Origin: Flavobacteriaceae bacterium UBA3356
Lineage (GTDB): Bacteria; Bacteroidota; Bacteroidia; Flavobacteriales; Flavobacteriaceae
Reading direction: 5' to 3'
Assembly: GCA_002360635.1 (NCBI GenBank)
Contig: DEQW01000002.1
Span: forward strand, 194,903 to 258,902
Length of the DNA: 64,000 nt
The translations under genes were made by a program, and so were the position numbers. Positions 34,827-43,527 of this stretch are shown in pieces. The number at the start of each line of letters is the position of its first letter. Within the stretch, counting starts at the first letter, position 1. The notes below the pieces were generated by a model, which was not told the DNA's origin, made no database searches, and was given only the letters and a program-made list of their open reading frames with translations.

Positions 34827-37463
34827 ATGACCATTCAAAAACTATTGGTTTTTACTTTTTTTATTTTTTTCAACTATACCTCTGCACAACAGGTTATTTC
34901 AGGCAGATTGAAAACTGCTAAAAATAAACCTATTGAAGGTGCAAATATTGTGCTTAAGACAATCAATGAAAACACTACTGTTAGTTACGACATTTCTAAT
35001 AAAACAGGTGGGTTTTCGATTAAAGCCAAGACTGGGGAGTATCTACTTAAAATAAGTTATCTAGGCTTTAAAACTGTGAGTAGGAAAATTACTGTAAACC
35101 TTGAAGATATAAATTTACAGACTATTATTCTGAAAGAAGACACCTCTGAACTGGAAGAAGTGGTTTTAAAAGCGGAATCCAGAATTCTTATAAAAGGAGA
35201 CACAACCATTTATAAAACAGCATCATTTTTAAACGGCACTGAACAAAACTTAAGTGATATACTTCAAAACCTCCCAGGGTTAGATATAAATGACAAGGAT
35301 AAAGTTACTTTAAATGGTAAAGAAATAGACAGATTGCTCGTTAATGGTGAAAATCTATACAAAAACCAACATAAATTTGCTACAGAAAACATTGCTGCAA
35401 AAATAGTAGGAAATATAGAAGTAATAAAAAACCATTTAGATTTTGGATCGATACGGACACAAGGTAAAAGTGGACTTACTGCTTTAAATGTTAACATAAA
35501 AGATGATTTTAAAAATAAAATTACAGGAACAATAAATACTGGAGGAGGAGTAAAAAACAAATATGAATTCAGATCAGCCTTATTCAGTTTCAATAAAAAA
35601 ACAAAGAGTTCTCTTATCACAAACTTTAACAACACAGGTACCAACCCAATCTCGATTGAAGACTATATTGACCTTACTGACCCAATAACCATAGAGCCAG
35701 GCTCGAGCAGTAATGTGATTTTTTCAAATATCGAGGATGTTCCGCGGTTTTTATCTGTTGGTGATAAAGTAAAAAGTCGTGTTATAAATTTTGCAACAAT
35801 TAGTTCAATTGTCAATCCTACGGAAAAAATTAAAATTGACTTTTATGGTATATTCAATGCTTCAAAACAAGAAGAAGCCTTTTTAAGCAATCAACAATTG
35901 ACCGCCAACAATAATTCGTTCTCTATTGCTGAAGAAAACAAAGCACTAGAAAAAAATTATTTTGGAATTGGGCACCTAAAAGCTATTTATAAGAGAACTG
36001 AAAAATCGATATTCGCATTCAATTCTAATATAAATATGAACCTAAGCAATCAAAATTTGATTACTGAAAACAAGAATAATAACAGTATCGGATTTTTTAT
36101 TGAAAAATATAAGCCAAAAGAAATAACCACAAACTCCAATCTTACCTATACCGGCAAAGTCGATAATGCTATTTTTAAAACATCTCTGTTTTTAAATTAT
36201 ACAGATGTTGATGCTAATAAAGAAATAACAGCTAATAAGCCTTTTTTGAATTTTGACTTTGACAACACCAATTTTTATATTTTACAAGACTTAAAAAAGC
36301 GCTCTTTGTTTTCAGGTTTAAATTTAAAATATTCTATAAATAAAAGAATATTTAAATTTAATATTACTTCATCCACCTCTTTAGCTGATGAAAAACTGTA
36401 TTCAACTATAAAAAATACAGACCAAAATGACAACAAACTAAACCTAAGTACAGTTAAAAGTAATATTGGCACAGATTTTACCTTAAAATTAAGTAAACTA
36501 TTAAGCTACACAGTTGGAGCAAATTACAATTATCTTTTAAAAAAATTTAAAGGAAATACTACTGAAATTAAATATATAGGTTTTAACACCAACTTAAAAG
36601 TAGAAGTAAACAGTAACAATATAGGGAATTTAGGCTATACATATTCTAAAAACACCCCAACTATTGATAATTTAATTGAAAATGCTATTGTCGTAAATTA
36701 TAGAAATTTAACATTAAATGACGATGTAAGCTTTCAATCATTATACCCTTACCATAAAATTAACTATCAGCACTTTATTTTTTTCCCTCAAAAAAAAATG
36801 TCTGTAATATTTAATGCTTCACATAAGTTTAACAAAAAGGCTATTAACAATGACATTGTTAATTCTAACAATCTTACCATTTCCAAATACAAAACAGTTA
36901 ACAATGACAGGACAACTTCTCTTTTGCTTTTTACGAGAAAGCAATTTCTTAACGTTCCTTTCTCTGTTTCAAATAGTGTTTCATACGACACCTCGTATAA
37001 AGACTATTTTCAAGACAATTTACCAAGCATATTCAAAAGTGAACGTTTGAGTGGCAAATTACAGCTGGCCTCTAAATTTGAAAAATCGCCCATACATATA
37101 AAAATGGGGTATCAATACACATTTGAAAAATTCCAATTTGACATAACAGAATCAAAATTTACAGTTCAAGAGCCCTTTGTAAACTTGAAAGGAGCTATTT
37201 CATCCTCTCTAACATGGAAACTAAACACCATTTATAAAAATTTTAATACAAACGATACTAAAAGAAACGTTTTTTATGTTAACCCTGAACTAAATTTTTC
37301 AAAGAAAAACTCAAACTGGGAATACACATTAACAGGAACAAATATTTTAAATCTGAACAGTGAAAATATTGTGCAAAATAGAACACTTCCAGGGGTGAGA
37401 GAACAAAAAATCACTTCTATTCTTGAAGGTTCTATTCTTTTTAGTTTAAAATATAAATTATAG
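34827..37463 (+). CDS. TonB-receptor-like outer-membrane protein partnered with GLPGLI
   Basis: The protein has 878 residues with a signal peptide (MTIQKLLVFTFFIFFNYTSAQ). A carboxypeptidase-like repeat spans about residues 20-105 (SGRLKTAKNKPIEGANIVLK), then a plug-like part with LSDILQNLPGLDINDKDKVTLNGKEIDRLLVNGENLY, then a Lys/Asn-rich beta-barrel. The plug resembles the short outer-membrane beta-barrel family rather than classical TonB receptors. It is strongly AT-rich and Asn/Lys-rich, unlike the etf genes that follow, which may mark acquisition by transfer. Substrate unknown; association with GLPGLI is a known pattern. Confidence 0.85.
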   Translation: MTIQKLLVFTFFIFFNYTSAQQVISGRLKTAKNKPIEGANIVLKTINENTTVSYDISNKTGGFSIKAKTGEYLLKISYLGFKTVSRKITVNLEDINLQTIILKEDTSELEEVVLKAESRILIKGDTTIYKTASFLNGTEQNLSDILQNLPGLDINDKDKVTLNGKEIDRLLVNGENLYKNQHKFATENIAAKIVGNIEVIKNHLDFGSIRTQGKSGLTALNVNIKDDFKNKITGTINTGGGVKNKYEFRSALFSFNKKTKSSLITNFNNTGTNPISIEDYIDLTDPITIEPGSSSNVIFSNIEDVPRFLSVGDKVKSRVINFATISSIVNPTEKIKIDFYGIFNASKQEEAFLSNQQLTANNNSFSIAEENKALEKNYFGIGHLKAIYKRTEKSIFAFNSNINMNLSNQNLITENKNNNSIGFFIEKYKPKEITTNSNLTYTGKVDNAIFKTSLFLNYTDVDANKEITANKPFLNFDFDNTNFYILQDLKKRSLFSGLNLKYSINKRIFKFNITSSTSLADEKLYSTIKNTDQNDNKLNLSTVKSNIGTDFTLKLSKLLSYTVGANYNYLLKKFKGNTTEIKYIGFNTNLKVEVNSNNIGNLGYTYSKNTPTIDNLIENAIVVNYRNLTLNDDVSFQSLYPYHKINYQHFIFFPQKKMSVIFNASHKFNKKAINNDIVNSNNLTISKYKTVNNDRTTSLLLFTRKQFLNVPFSVSNSVSYDTSYKDYFQDNLPSIFKSERLSGKLQLASKFEKSPIHIKMGYQYTFEKFQFDITESKFTVQEPFVNLKGAISSSLTWKLNTIYKNFNTNDTKRNVFYVNPELNFSKKNSNWEYTLTGTNILNLNSENIVQNRTLPGVREQKITSILEGSILFSLKYKL

Positions 37464-37601
37464 CGGATTTTTTAACGGAATTTTATTATGCGTGCATAGC
37501 ATTTTTTGGAAATATATCCCTATCTTCGTGCCTGAGTAATTCTAAGCAAATTTAGCATTGAATTACCCAAAAAAAATATTACTCAAAAAGATACAAATTA
37601 T

Positions 37602-38342
37602 ATGAAAATTTTAGTGTGTATAAGTCACGTACCGGACACTACTTCAAAAATTAATTTTACCGATAACGACACCAAATTTGATACAAACGGGGTACAGTTT
37701 GTAATCAATCCTAATGATGAATTTGGTCTTACCCGCGCTATGTGGTTTAAAGAAAAGCAAGGTGCCACCGTGCATGTTGTAAATGTTGGCGGTGCAGAAA
37801 CTGAACCTACGCTAAGAAAAGCTCTTGCCATAGGTGCTGACGAAGCGATTCGAGTAGACGCTGAAGCTACCGATGGTTTTTCAGTTGCTAAGCAATTGGC
37901 CAATGTAGTAAAAGAAGGTGGTTACGACCTTGTACTTGGAGGTCGTGAATCTATTGATTATAACGGCGGTATGGTCCCTGGAATGATTGCACAATTAACT
38001 GGAGCCAATTTTGTAAACACTTGCATAAGCCTTGAAATTGAAGGTGACACAGCAACAGCCATCCGTGAAATTGACGGTGGTAAAGAAACTGTAAAGGCTA
38101 AATTGCCTTTAGTAGTAGGGGGACAAAAAGGTATCGTAGAAGAAAGTGATCTTCGTATCCCGAATATGCGTGGTATTATGCAAGCCCGTAAAAAGCCTTT
38201 AACAGTAAAAGATGCTGTAGATGCAAATGCTGAAACACAAACGGCACAATTTGAAAAACCAGCTCCAAAAGGTGACATCAAATTGGTTGAAACCGTTGAC
38301 GAATTAGTTGATTTACTTCATAACGAAGCTAAAGTAATCTAA
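37602..38342 (+). CDS. etfB: Electron transfer flavoprotein, beta subunit
   Basis: The protein has 246 residues. It shows the ETF-beta pattern: MKILVCISHVPDT, NPNDEFGLTRAMWF, the AMP-binding region LVLGGRESIDYNGGMVPGMIA, and the recognition-loop region IPNMRGIMQARKKPL. With EtfA it carries electrons from acyl-CoA and other dehydrogenases to the ETF-quinone oxidoreductase. A TATCTTCG sequence upstream is close to the -7 consensus. etfA follows after 98 bases that contain a hairpin. Confidence 0.96.
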   Translation: MKILVCISHVPDTTSKINFTDNDTKFDTNGVQFVINPNDEFGLTRAMWFKEKQGATVHVVNVGGAETEPTLRKALAIGADEAIRVDAEATDGFSVAKQLANVVKEGGYDLVLGGRESIDYNGGMVPGMIAQLTGANFVNTCISLEIEGDTATAIREIDGGKETVKAKLPLVVGGQKGIVEESDLRIPNMRGIMQARKKPLTVKDAVDANAETQTAQFEKPAPKGDIKLVETVDELVDLLHNEAKVI

Positions 38343-38353
38343 AGACATTGTGT

Positions 38354-38373
38354 TTCCGAAGTATATTTCGGAA
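38354..38373 (+). other. Intercistronic hairpin between etfB and etfA
   Basis: A 7-bp perfect stem (TTCCGAA / TTCGGAA, loop GTATAT) lies 12 bases after the etfB stop. No T tract follows, so it is not a standard terminator and may affect mRNA stability or processing. Confidence 0.5.
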
Positions 38374-38440
38374 GTATTTGAAATCTAAAGCAAACTAAAA
38401 TTACATTCTGATTTTATTCAGAATTCAAAAAAATTAAAAT

Positions 38441-39409
38441 ATGTCAGTAGTAGTATATACAGAATCCGAAGAAGGAAAATTTAAAAAAATAGCCCAAGAA
38501 GCTGTTTCCTACGCTAAAGGAATTGCAGACAAAATGGGCACGCCAGTAACGGCCGTTACCATTAATGGTGGCGACACAAGCGAATTAGGAAAATACGGTG
38601 CGGATAAGGTGCTGAATGTTTCCAATGACAAATTAGATAAGTTTAATGCTGAAGCATATGCAGATGCAGTAGCACAAGCAGCAAAAAAGGAAGGCGCCAA
38701 AGTAGTAGTGGTTTCTAGTAGTGCCAACAGTAAATATATGGCACCGCTATTAGCTGTTAATCTAGATGCAGGATATGTACCTAATGTAACCGAACTTCCA
38801 GAAAGTACAGAACCTTTTAAAGTAAAGCACAGTGTTTTTACCAACAAAGCGTTTTCCATTACCGAATTTAAAACCGATGTTAAAATAGTTGGGTTAGCTA
38901 AAAACGCATACGGTGTTAAAGAAAACGAAGCAGCGGGAACTGCTGAAGATTTTGCACCAGAACTTTCTTCTGAAGATTTTTCAGTAGATGTGGTTTCTGT
39001 GGACAAAGCAACCGATAAGGTAACTATAGCCGATGCTGAAATTGTAGTTTCGGGTGGTCGTGGCCTTAAAGGACCAGAAAATTGGGAAATGATTGAAGAA
39101 ATGGCCGATATTTTAGGTGCTGCAACCGCTTGTTCTAAACCCGTTAGTGATATGGGATGGAGACCTCACAGTGAACACGTAGGGCAAACCGGTAAGCCGG
39201 TAGCTGCAAATTTATACATTGCAATAGGTATTTCTGGAGCGATACAGCACTTGGCTGGAATTAACGCTTCAAAAACAAAAGTTGTAATCAATAACGACCC
39301 AGAAGCACCTTTCTTTAAAAATGCAGATTACGGTATTGTAGGCGATGCATTTGAAATAGTGCCTAAACTGAATGAAAAACTAAAAGAATTCAAAGCACAG
39401 AACGGATAA
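38441..39409 (+). CDS. etfA: Electron transfer flavoprotein, alpha subunit
   Basis: The protein has 322 residues. The C-terminal FAD domain is canonical: SGGRGLKGPENW, TACSKPVSDMGWRPHSEHVGQTGKPV, YIAIGISGAIQHLAGI, and NNDPEAPFFKNADYGIVGD. It forms the FAD-carrying heterodimer with EtfB. A strong terminator follows 26 bases after the stop. Order etfB-etfA on one strand fits an operon. Confidence 0.96.
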   Translation: MSVVVYTESEEGKFKKIAQEAVSYAKGIADKMGTPVTAVTINGGDTSELGKYGADKVLNVSNDKLDKFNAEAYADAVAQAAKKEGAKVVVVSSSANSKYMAPLLAVNLDAGYVPNVTELPESTEPFKVKHSVFTNKAFSITEFKTDVKIVGLAKNAYGVKENEAAGTAEDFAPELSSEDFSVDVVSVDKATDKVTIADAEIVVSGGRGLKGPENWEMIEEMADILGAATACSKPVSDMGWRPHSEHVGQTGKPVAANLYIAIGISGAIQHLAGINASKTKVVINNDPEAPFFKNADYGIVGDAFEIVPKLNEKLKEFKAQNG

Positions 39410-39435
39410 TTTTTGTTACTTTGTGCCTGATATTA

Positions 39436-39483
39436 AAGGCTGTTTAATTAAGGAAACTTCCTTTTTTAAACAGCCTTCTTTTT
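39436..39483 (+). terminator. Terminator after etfA
   Basis: A 12-bp perfect stem (AAGGCTGTTTAA / TTAAACAGCCTT) encloses an inner AAGGA / TCCTT hairpin and is followed by CTTTTT. Confidence 0.85.
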
Positions 39484-39539
39484 ACAAGGGGCTTTTTTAA
39501 AGTAAAACAAACCCTATAACATTGAAATTTTAATTTTTA

Positions 39540-40169
39540 ATGAGTCTTGTAAGACTAAACATAAAAGGAATATCCTATAGCCAAACGCAAAACGGCGCCT
39601 ATGCACTCATATTGAGTGAAATGGATGGCGAACGAAAATTACCAATTGTTATTGGAGCTTTTGAAGCGCAATCCATCGCAATTGCTTTAGAAAAAGAGAT
39701 TAAACCACCTCGCCCACTCACCCATGATCTTTTTAAAAATTTCGCAGATCGTTTTGGAATTGTAATAAAACAGGTCATCATCCATAAATTAGTAGATGGC
39801 GTTTTTTATTCCAGTATTATTTGTGAACACGAAGGACTTGAAGAAATAGTTGACGCCCGGACCAGCGATGCCATTGCTTTGGCACTTCGGTTTAACGCTC
39901 CTATTTTTACCTATAAAAACATTCTGGACAAGGCCGGTATTTTTCTAAAGACAACACCTAAAAAGAATAAGGGCAAAATTTCGAAAGATGAAGAAATCGT
40001 TCTGGAAGAATTAATTTCTGGAGAAGATAAAGAATCTGTTAAACCATCAAAACAGAATTTTAGTAAATTTTCTTTAAAAGAATTAAACGAAATGCTAGAT
40101 GAAGCTGTAGCCAATGAAGATTACGAAAGAGCAGCGAGCATCCGTGATGAAATTTCAAAACGAGAGTAG
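39540..40169 (+). CDS. Bifunctional nuclease family protein (DUF151) with UvrB/UvrC motif
   Basis: The protein has 209 residues. Residues 1-130 match the bifunctional nuclease (BFN/DUF151) domain: GAYALILSEMDGERKLPIVIGAFEAQSIAIALE, RPLTHDLFKNFADRFG, ARTSDAIALALRFNAPIF. A charged linker leads to a C-terminal UvrB/UvrC-type motif (LKELNEMLDEAVANEDYERAASIRDEIS). The family has reported RNase and DNase activity in plants and conserved structure in bacteria; the cell role is unclear. It is probably a single gene or starts the transcript that includes the CNT gene 80 bases downstream. Confidence 0.9.
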   Translation: MSLVRLNIKGISYSQTQNGAYALILSEMDGERKLPIVIGAFEAQSIAIALEKEIKPPRPLTHDLFKNFADRFGIVIKQVIIHKLVDGVFYSSIICEHEGLEEIVDARTSDAIALALRFNAPIFTYKNILDKAGIFLKTTPKKNKGKISKDEEIVLEELISGEDKESVKPSKQNFSKFSLKELNEMLDEAVANEDYERAASIRDEISKRE

Positions 40170-40249
40170 CTTTTCAATAAATTTTTCAGCAAACATATTA
40201 TTATGTACCCTACTATTTTTTAAAAAGTAATTAATAAACTACAAACTCT

Positions 40250-42025
40250 ATGCGTAATTTTTTATTGATTGCTTTTTTGTGTTTTTTCTGCTCTACAGGT
40301 TTTTCACAAACTATTGAAAAAAACTGGTTGTTTCAGAAAGTTGAAAATCAAAAAGACACTTCCTTCGTTAAGCTAGCCCCTAACCAAGATTACTTAAATT
40401 TAGACAATGGGAGGTTTGAATATGGTTTACAAACCAAAGATTCTATAAAAGCATCGGGTGATTACATCTACCAAAATAATTTGCTTGTTTTTTTCCACGA
40501 CACTCCTAAAAGTACCATACGCCGGTATCGAGTAGAAACCTTAACAGACTCTTCACTCGTTTTTTCAAAAAATCAAGAGACGTATAGCTTTAAAAGCAGG
40601 CGAAACGACGAACTAATTACAGCTACAACAAGTGACACCTCAACAATAACCAAAGACACAGACGAAATAATACCTGCGCAAGGCTTTTCTCTTAATAGCT
40701 TGTGGCGTGGTATTGTAGGTATGGTCTCATTAATATTTATTGCTTTTTTATTTAGCTCAAACCGAAAGGCAATTAATTGGAAGACCGTAGGGATTGGCTT
40801 AGCGCTTCAGCTTATTATTGCTATTGGTGTTCTAAAAATTTCGTTCATACAAAGCATTTTTGAAGCAATAGGAAATGTTTTTATAAGTATTCTTGAATAC
40901 ACACAAGCAGGTAGTAAATTTCTCTTTGAAGGCCTAGTGGTAGATATGGATACCTTCGGATTTATATTTGCGTTTCAAGTATTGCCTACCATTATATTTT
41001 TCTCGGCATTGACATCTGTACTGTTTTACTTAGGAATTATTCAAAAATTGGTACGGGCATTAGCTTGGCTCTTATCTAAAGTTTTAAAAATATCGGGCGC
41101 AGAAAGTTTAAGTGTTGCCGGAAACATCTTTTTGGGACAAACAGAGGCCCCGCTTTTAATTAAAGCCTATTTAGAAAAAATGAACAAGTCTGAAATTTTA
41201 CTTGTCATGATTGGCGGTATGGCAACCGTGGCAGGGGCTGTCCTCGCTGCATATATTGGCTTTTTAGGAGGAGACGACCCATTATTGCGATTAACATTTG
41301 CCAAACACTTATTGGCAGCTTCGGTTATGGCAGCACCTGGAGCCATTGTTATTTCAAAAATATTGTATCCACAAACCGAAATAGTTAATACCGATGCGAA
41401 AGTTTCTTCAGAAAAAATAGGTTCAAACCTATTAGATTCTATCGCAAACGGAACTACAGAAGGGCTGCGTTTAGCTGTAAACGTTGGGGCAATGTTACTG
41501 GTTTTTGTTGCAATGATTGCATTGGTAAACGGTATTTTAGGAGGTTTAGCTGGTTTTGATGGCTTTACAATTGATTCTTTAAACATAGCGTGGCACTTTA
41601 CTTCTTTAAATGAAGTGATAGCTATGCACACTCCATACGATAATCTCTCATTAGAGTTTATACTAGGGTATTTATTTGCACCGCTTATGTGGCTTATTGG
41701 TGTTTCCAGTGAAGATATGATGTTGATGGGACAACTATTAGGCATTAAACTCGCCGCTAGTGAATTTGTAGGTTACATTCAATTGGCCGACCTAAAAAAT
41801 GTAACAAATGACCTTCATTTAAAATATGAAAAGTCAATCATTATGGCCACCTATATGCTATGTGGGTTTGCCAATTTTGCATCTATCGGGATACAAATTG
41901 GTGGAATTGGCTCTTTAGCACCAGGACAACGTAAGCAGTTATCAAGATTTGGAATGAAGGCTTTAATTGGAGGAACCATCGCTTCCTTAATTTCTGCGAC
42001 TATTGCTGGAATGATAATTGGTTAA
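40250..42025 (+). CDS. CNT-family nucleoside transporter with N-terminal lipocalin-like domain
   Basis: The protein has 591 residues. It begins with a signal peptide (MRNFLLIAFLCFFCSTGFSQ) and a periplasmic beta-rich domain of about 130 residues resembling lipocalin-like sequence (NWLFQKVENQKDTSF...LQTKDSIKASGDYIYQNN). From residue 150 on it is a concentrative nucleoside transporter: FQVLPTIIFFSALTSVLFYLGI, GNIFLGQTEAPLLIKAYL, and the C-terminal MLCGFANFASIGIQIGGIGSLAPGQR. The GQTEAPLLI motif is the nucleoside-binding HP1 region. It imports nucleosides with Na+ or H+. The N-terminal fusion occurs in other Bacteroidota as far as I know. Next to thyA. Confidence 0.9.
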   Translation: MRNFLLIAFLCFFCSTGFSQTIEKNWLFQKVENQKDTSFVKLAPNQDYLNLDNGRFEYGLQTKDSIKASGDYIYQNNLLVFFHDTPKSTIRRYRVETLTDSSLVFSKNQETYSFKSRRNDELITATTSDTSTITKDTDEIIPAQGFSLNSLWRGIVGMVSLIFIAFLFSSNRKAINWKTVGIGLALQLIIAIGVLKISFIQSIFEAIGNVFISILEYTQAGSKFLFEGLVVDMDTFGFIFAFQVLPTIIFFSALTSVLFYLGIIQKLVRALAWLLSKVLKISGAESLSVAGNIFLGQTEAPLLIKAYLEKMNKSEILLVMIGGMATVAGAVLAAYIGFLGGDDPLLRLTFAKHLLAASVMAAPGAIVISKILYPQTEIVNTDAKVSSEKIGSNLLDSIANGTTEGLRLAVNVGAMLLVFVAMIALVNGILGGLAGFDGFTIDSLNIAWHFTSLNEVIAMHTPYDNLSLEFILGYLFAPLMWLIGVSSEDMMLMGQLLGIKLAASEFVGYIQLADLKNVTNDLHLKYEKSIIMATYMLCGFANFASIGIQIGGIGSLAPGQRKQLSRFGMKALIGGTIASLISATIAGMIIG

Positions 42026-42165
42026 AAATTGTTTAAATGTTCCGACCAAAAGAGGAATTTGTCGAAGCTACAAACACCCCGTTAATAACTATATAATAAA
42101 TCACCTAATATTAAGTTTTATAGAAAAGTGGTATTATTTACATTTAACCACTTAAATTTTTGACC

Positions 42166-42990
42166 ATGAAGCAATACCACGATCTTGTAAAACACGTTTT
42201 AGAAAACGGAAGCGAAAAACACGACAGAACTGGAACCGGGACTAAAAGTGTTTTTGGCTACCAAATGCGATTTGACCTTAGCGAAGGATTCCCAATGGTA
42301 ACCACAAAAAAACTGCACCTAAAATCTATAATTTATGAGCTGTTGTGGTTTTTAAATGGTGATACCAACATAAAATATCTACAAGAAAACGGCGTTAGAA
42401 TCTGGAACGAATGGGCTGATGAAAAAGGTGATCTTGGTCCTGTTTATGGTCATCAATGGCGAAACTGGAACAGTGAAGAGATTGATCAAATTTCAGAAAT
42501 TATTGAAACCCTAAAAACCAATCCGGATAGTCGTAGAATGTTGGTCAGTGCTTGGAATCCTAGTGTTATGCCTAATACAAGCAAACCGTTTTCTGAGAAT
42601 GTAGCAAACGGCAAAGCTGCGCTTCCGCCATGTCATGCTTTCTTTCAGTTTTATGTAGCGGATGGAAAATTATCGTGTCAATTATATCAACGCAGTGCTG
42701 ATATTTTCTTGGGTGTTCCATTTAATATTGCTTCGTATGGATTATTAACAATGATGATGGCTCAAGTTTGCGGTTACCAAGCAGGAGATTTTGTGCATAC
42801 CTTTGGAGATGCCCATATTTACAGCAACCATATGGAACAAGTTGAATTACAACTGTCCAGGGAGCCAAGACCATTACCAAAAATGAAGTTGAATCCAGAA
42901 GTAAAAGATATCTTTGGCTTTAAATTTGATGACTTTACCCTAGAAGATTATAATCCGCACCCACATATTAAAGGAGCGGTAGCAATTTAA
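42166..42990 (+). CDS. thyA: Thymidylate synthase
   Basis: The protein has 274 residues from the ATG at 42166; an in-frame TTG six bases upstream is not needed. Motifs: KHDRTGTGTKSVFGYQMRF, the RRMLVSAWNP phosphate site, and the catalytic ALPPCHAFFQFYV with Cys156. It methylates dUMP using methylene-tetrahydrofolate and yields dihydrofolate, which FolA, encoded 5 kb downstream, regenerates. A TonB C-terminal-domain gene follows after 12 bases. Confidence 0.97.
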   Translation: MKQYHDLVKHVLENGSEKHDRTGTGTKSVFGYQMRFDLSEGFPMVTTKKLHLKSIIYELLWFLNGDTNIKYLQENGVRIWNEWADEKGDLGPVYGHQWRNWNSEEIDQISEIIETLKTNPDSRRMLVSAWNPSVMPNTSKPFSENVANGKAALPPCHAFFQFYVADGKLSCQLYQRSADIFLGVPFNIASYGLLTMMMAQVCGYQAGDFVHTFGDAHIYSNHMEQVELQLSREPRPLPKMKLNPEVKDIFGFKFDDFTLEDYNPHPHIKGAVAI

Positions 42991-43002
42991 AAACCTATTT
43001 AT

Positions 43003-43437
43003 ATGAAAAATGCCCTACTAATACTTTGTATTTTATTTTCAACAACACTTTTTGCCCAAGAAGAATGGGGAGATGTAAAGAAAAATGTAGTAACCCTAAA
43101 AGAAATCCCTCCCGTTTGGCCTGGTTGTGAAAAAGGAAATGTTGCTAAACGCGACGCTTGTTTTAACCAGATGTTAGCGCAGCACATTGCTAAAAACTTT
43201 AAATACCCACCTCAAGCTTATAAAAATAACGATCAAGGACGCGTTGTTGTAAAGTTTATTATTAATGAGGAAGGGTTGGTTGAAATTAAAAACATAAGTG
43301 GTGGAACTGCAGCTTTACAAAAAGAAGCTAAACGTAATATTATGGCCATGCCTAAAATGACAAAACCAGGCATGATGGGTGGTAAGCCACGTGCTATTAA
43401 GTTTACGGTCCCTATAACGTTTAAAACTGGGAAGTAG
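43003..43437 (+). CDS. Exported TonB C-terminal domain protein
   Basis: The protein has 144 residues with a signal peptide (MKNALLILCILFSTTLFAQE). Residues 60-140 are a TonB C-terminal-like domain (HIAKNFKYPPQAYKNNDQGRVVVKFIINEEGLVEIKNISGG), with the characteristic YPxxA and GxVxVxFxIxxxG pattern. It has no membrane anchor or Pro-rich linker, so it is a free periplasmic domain and not a full energy transducer. A paired CEKG/DAC segment near residues 45-60 gives two cysteines. Role unknown. It starts 12 bases after thyA. Confidence 0.85.
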   Translation: MKNALLILCILFSTTLFAQEEWGDVKKNVVTLKEIPPVWPGCEKGNVAKRDACFNQMLAQHIAKNFKYPPQAYKNNDQGRVVVKFIINEEGLVEIKNISGGTAALQKEAKRNIMAMPKMTKPGMMGGKPRAIKFTVPITFKTGK

Positions 43438-43494
43438 GAAATCGTTTCCTTTAACAAACCCTAAACATCTTTCACAAAAAAGAATTGGTATCTT

Positions 43495-43522
43495 TAAAGT
43501 GTCGGCAAAATCCGGCACTTTA
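43495..43522 (+). promoter_or_regulatory. Stem-loop in the 5' leader of egtB
   Basis: An 11-bp stem with one G-U pair (TAAAGTGTCGG / CCGGCACTTTA, 6-base loop) ends five bases before the egtB ATG. A TATCTTTA sequence just upstream is one base off the -7 consensus. It may be a translation-control hairpin; no known riboswitch is recognised. Confidence 0.45.
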
Positions 43523-43527
43523 TTGTT

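Noticed and set aside
38509..39006. 165-residue frame opposite etfA
   Set aside because: Antisense shadow of etfA with Ser/Thr/Leu-rich composition typical of such frames.
41167..41745. 192-residue frame opposite the CNT gene
   Set aside because: Antisense shadow of a conserved transporter; no independent support.
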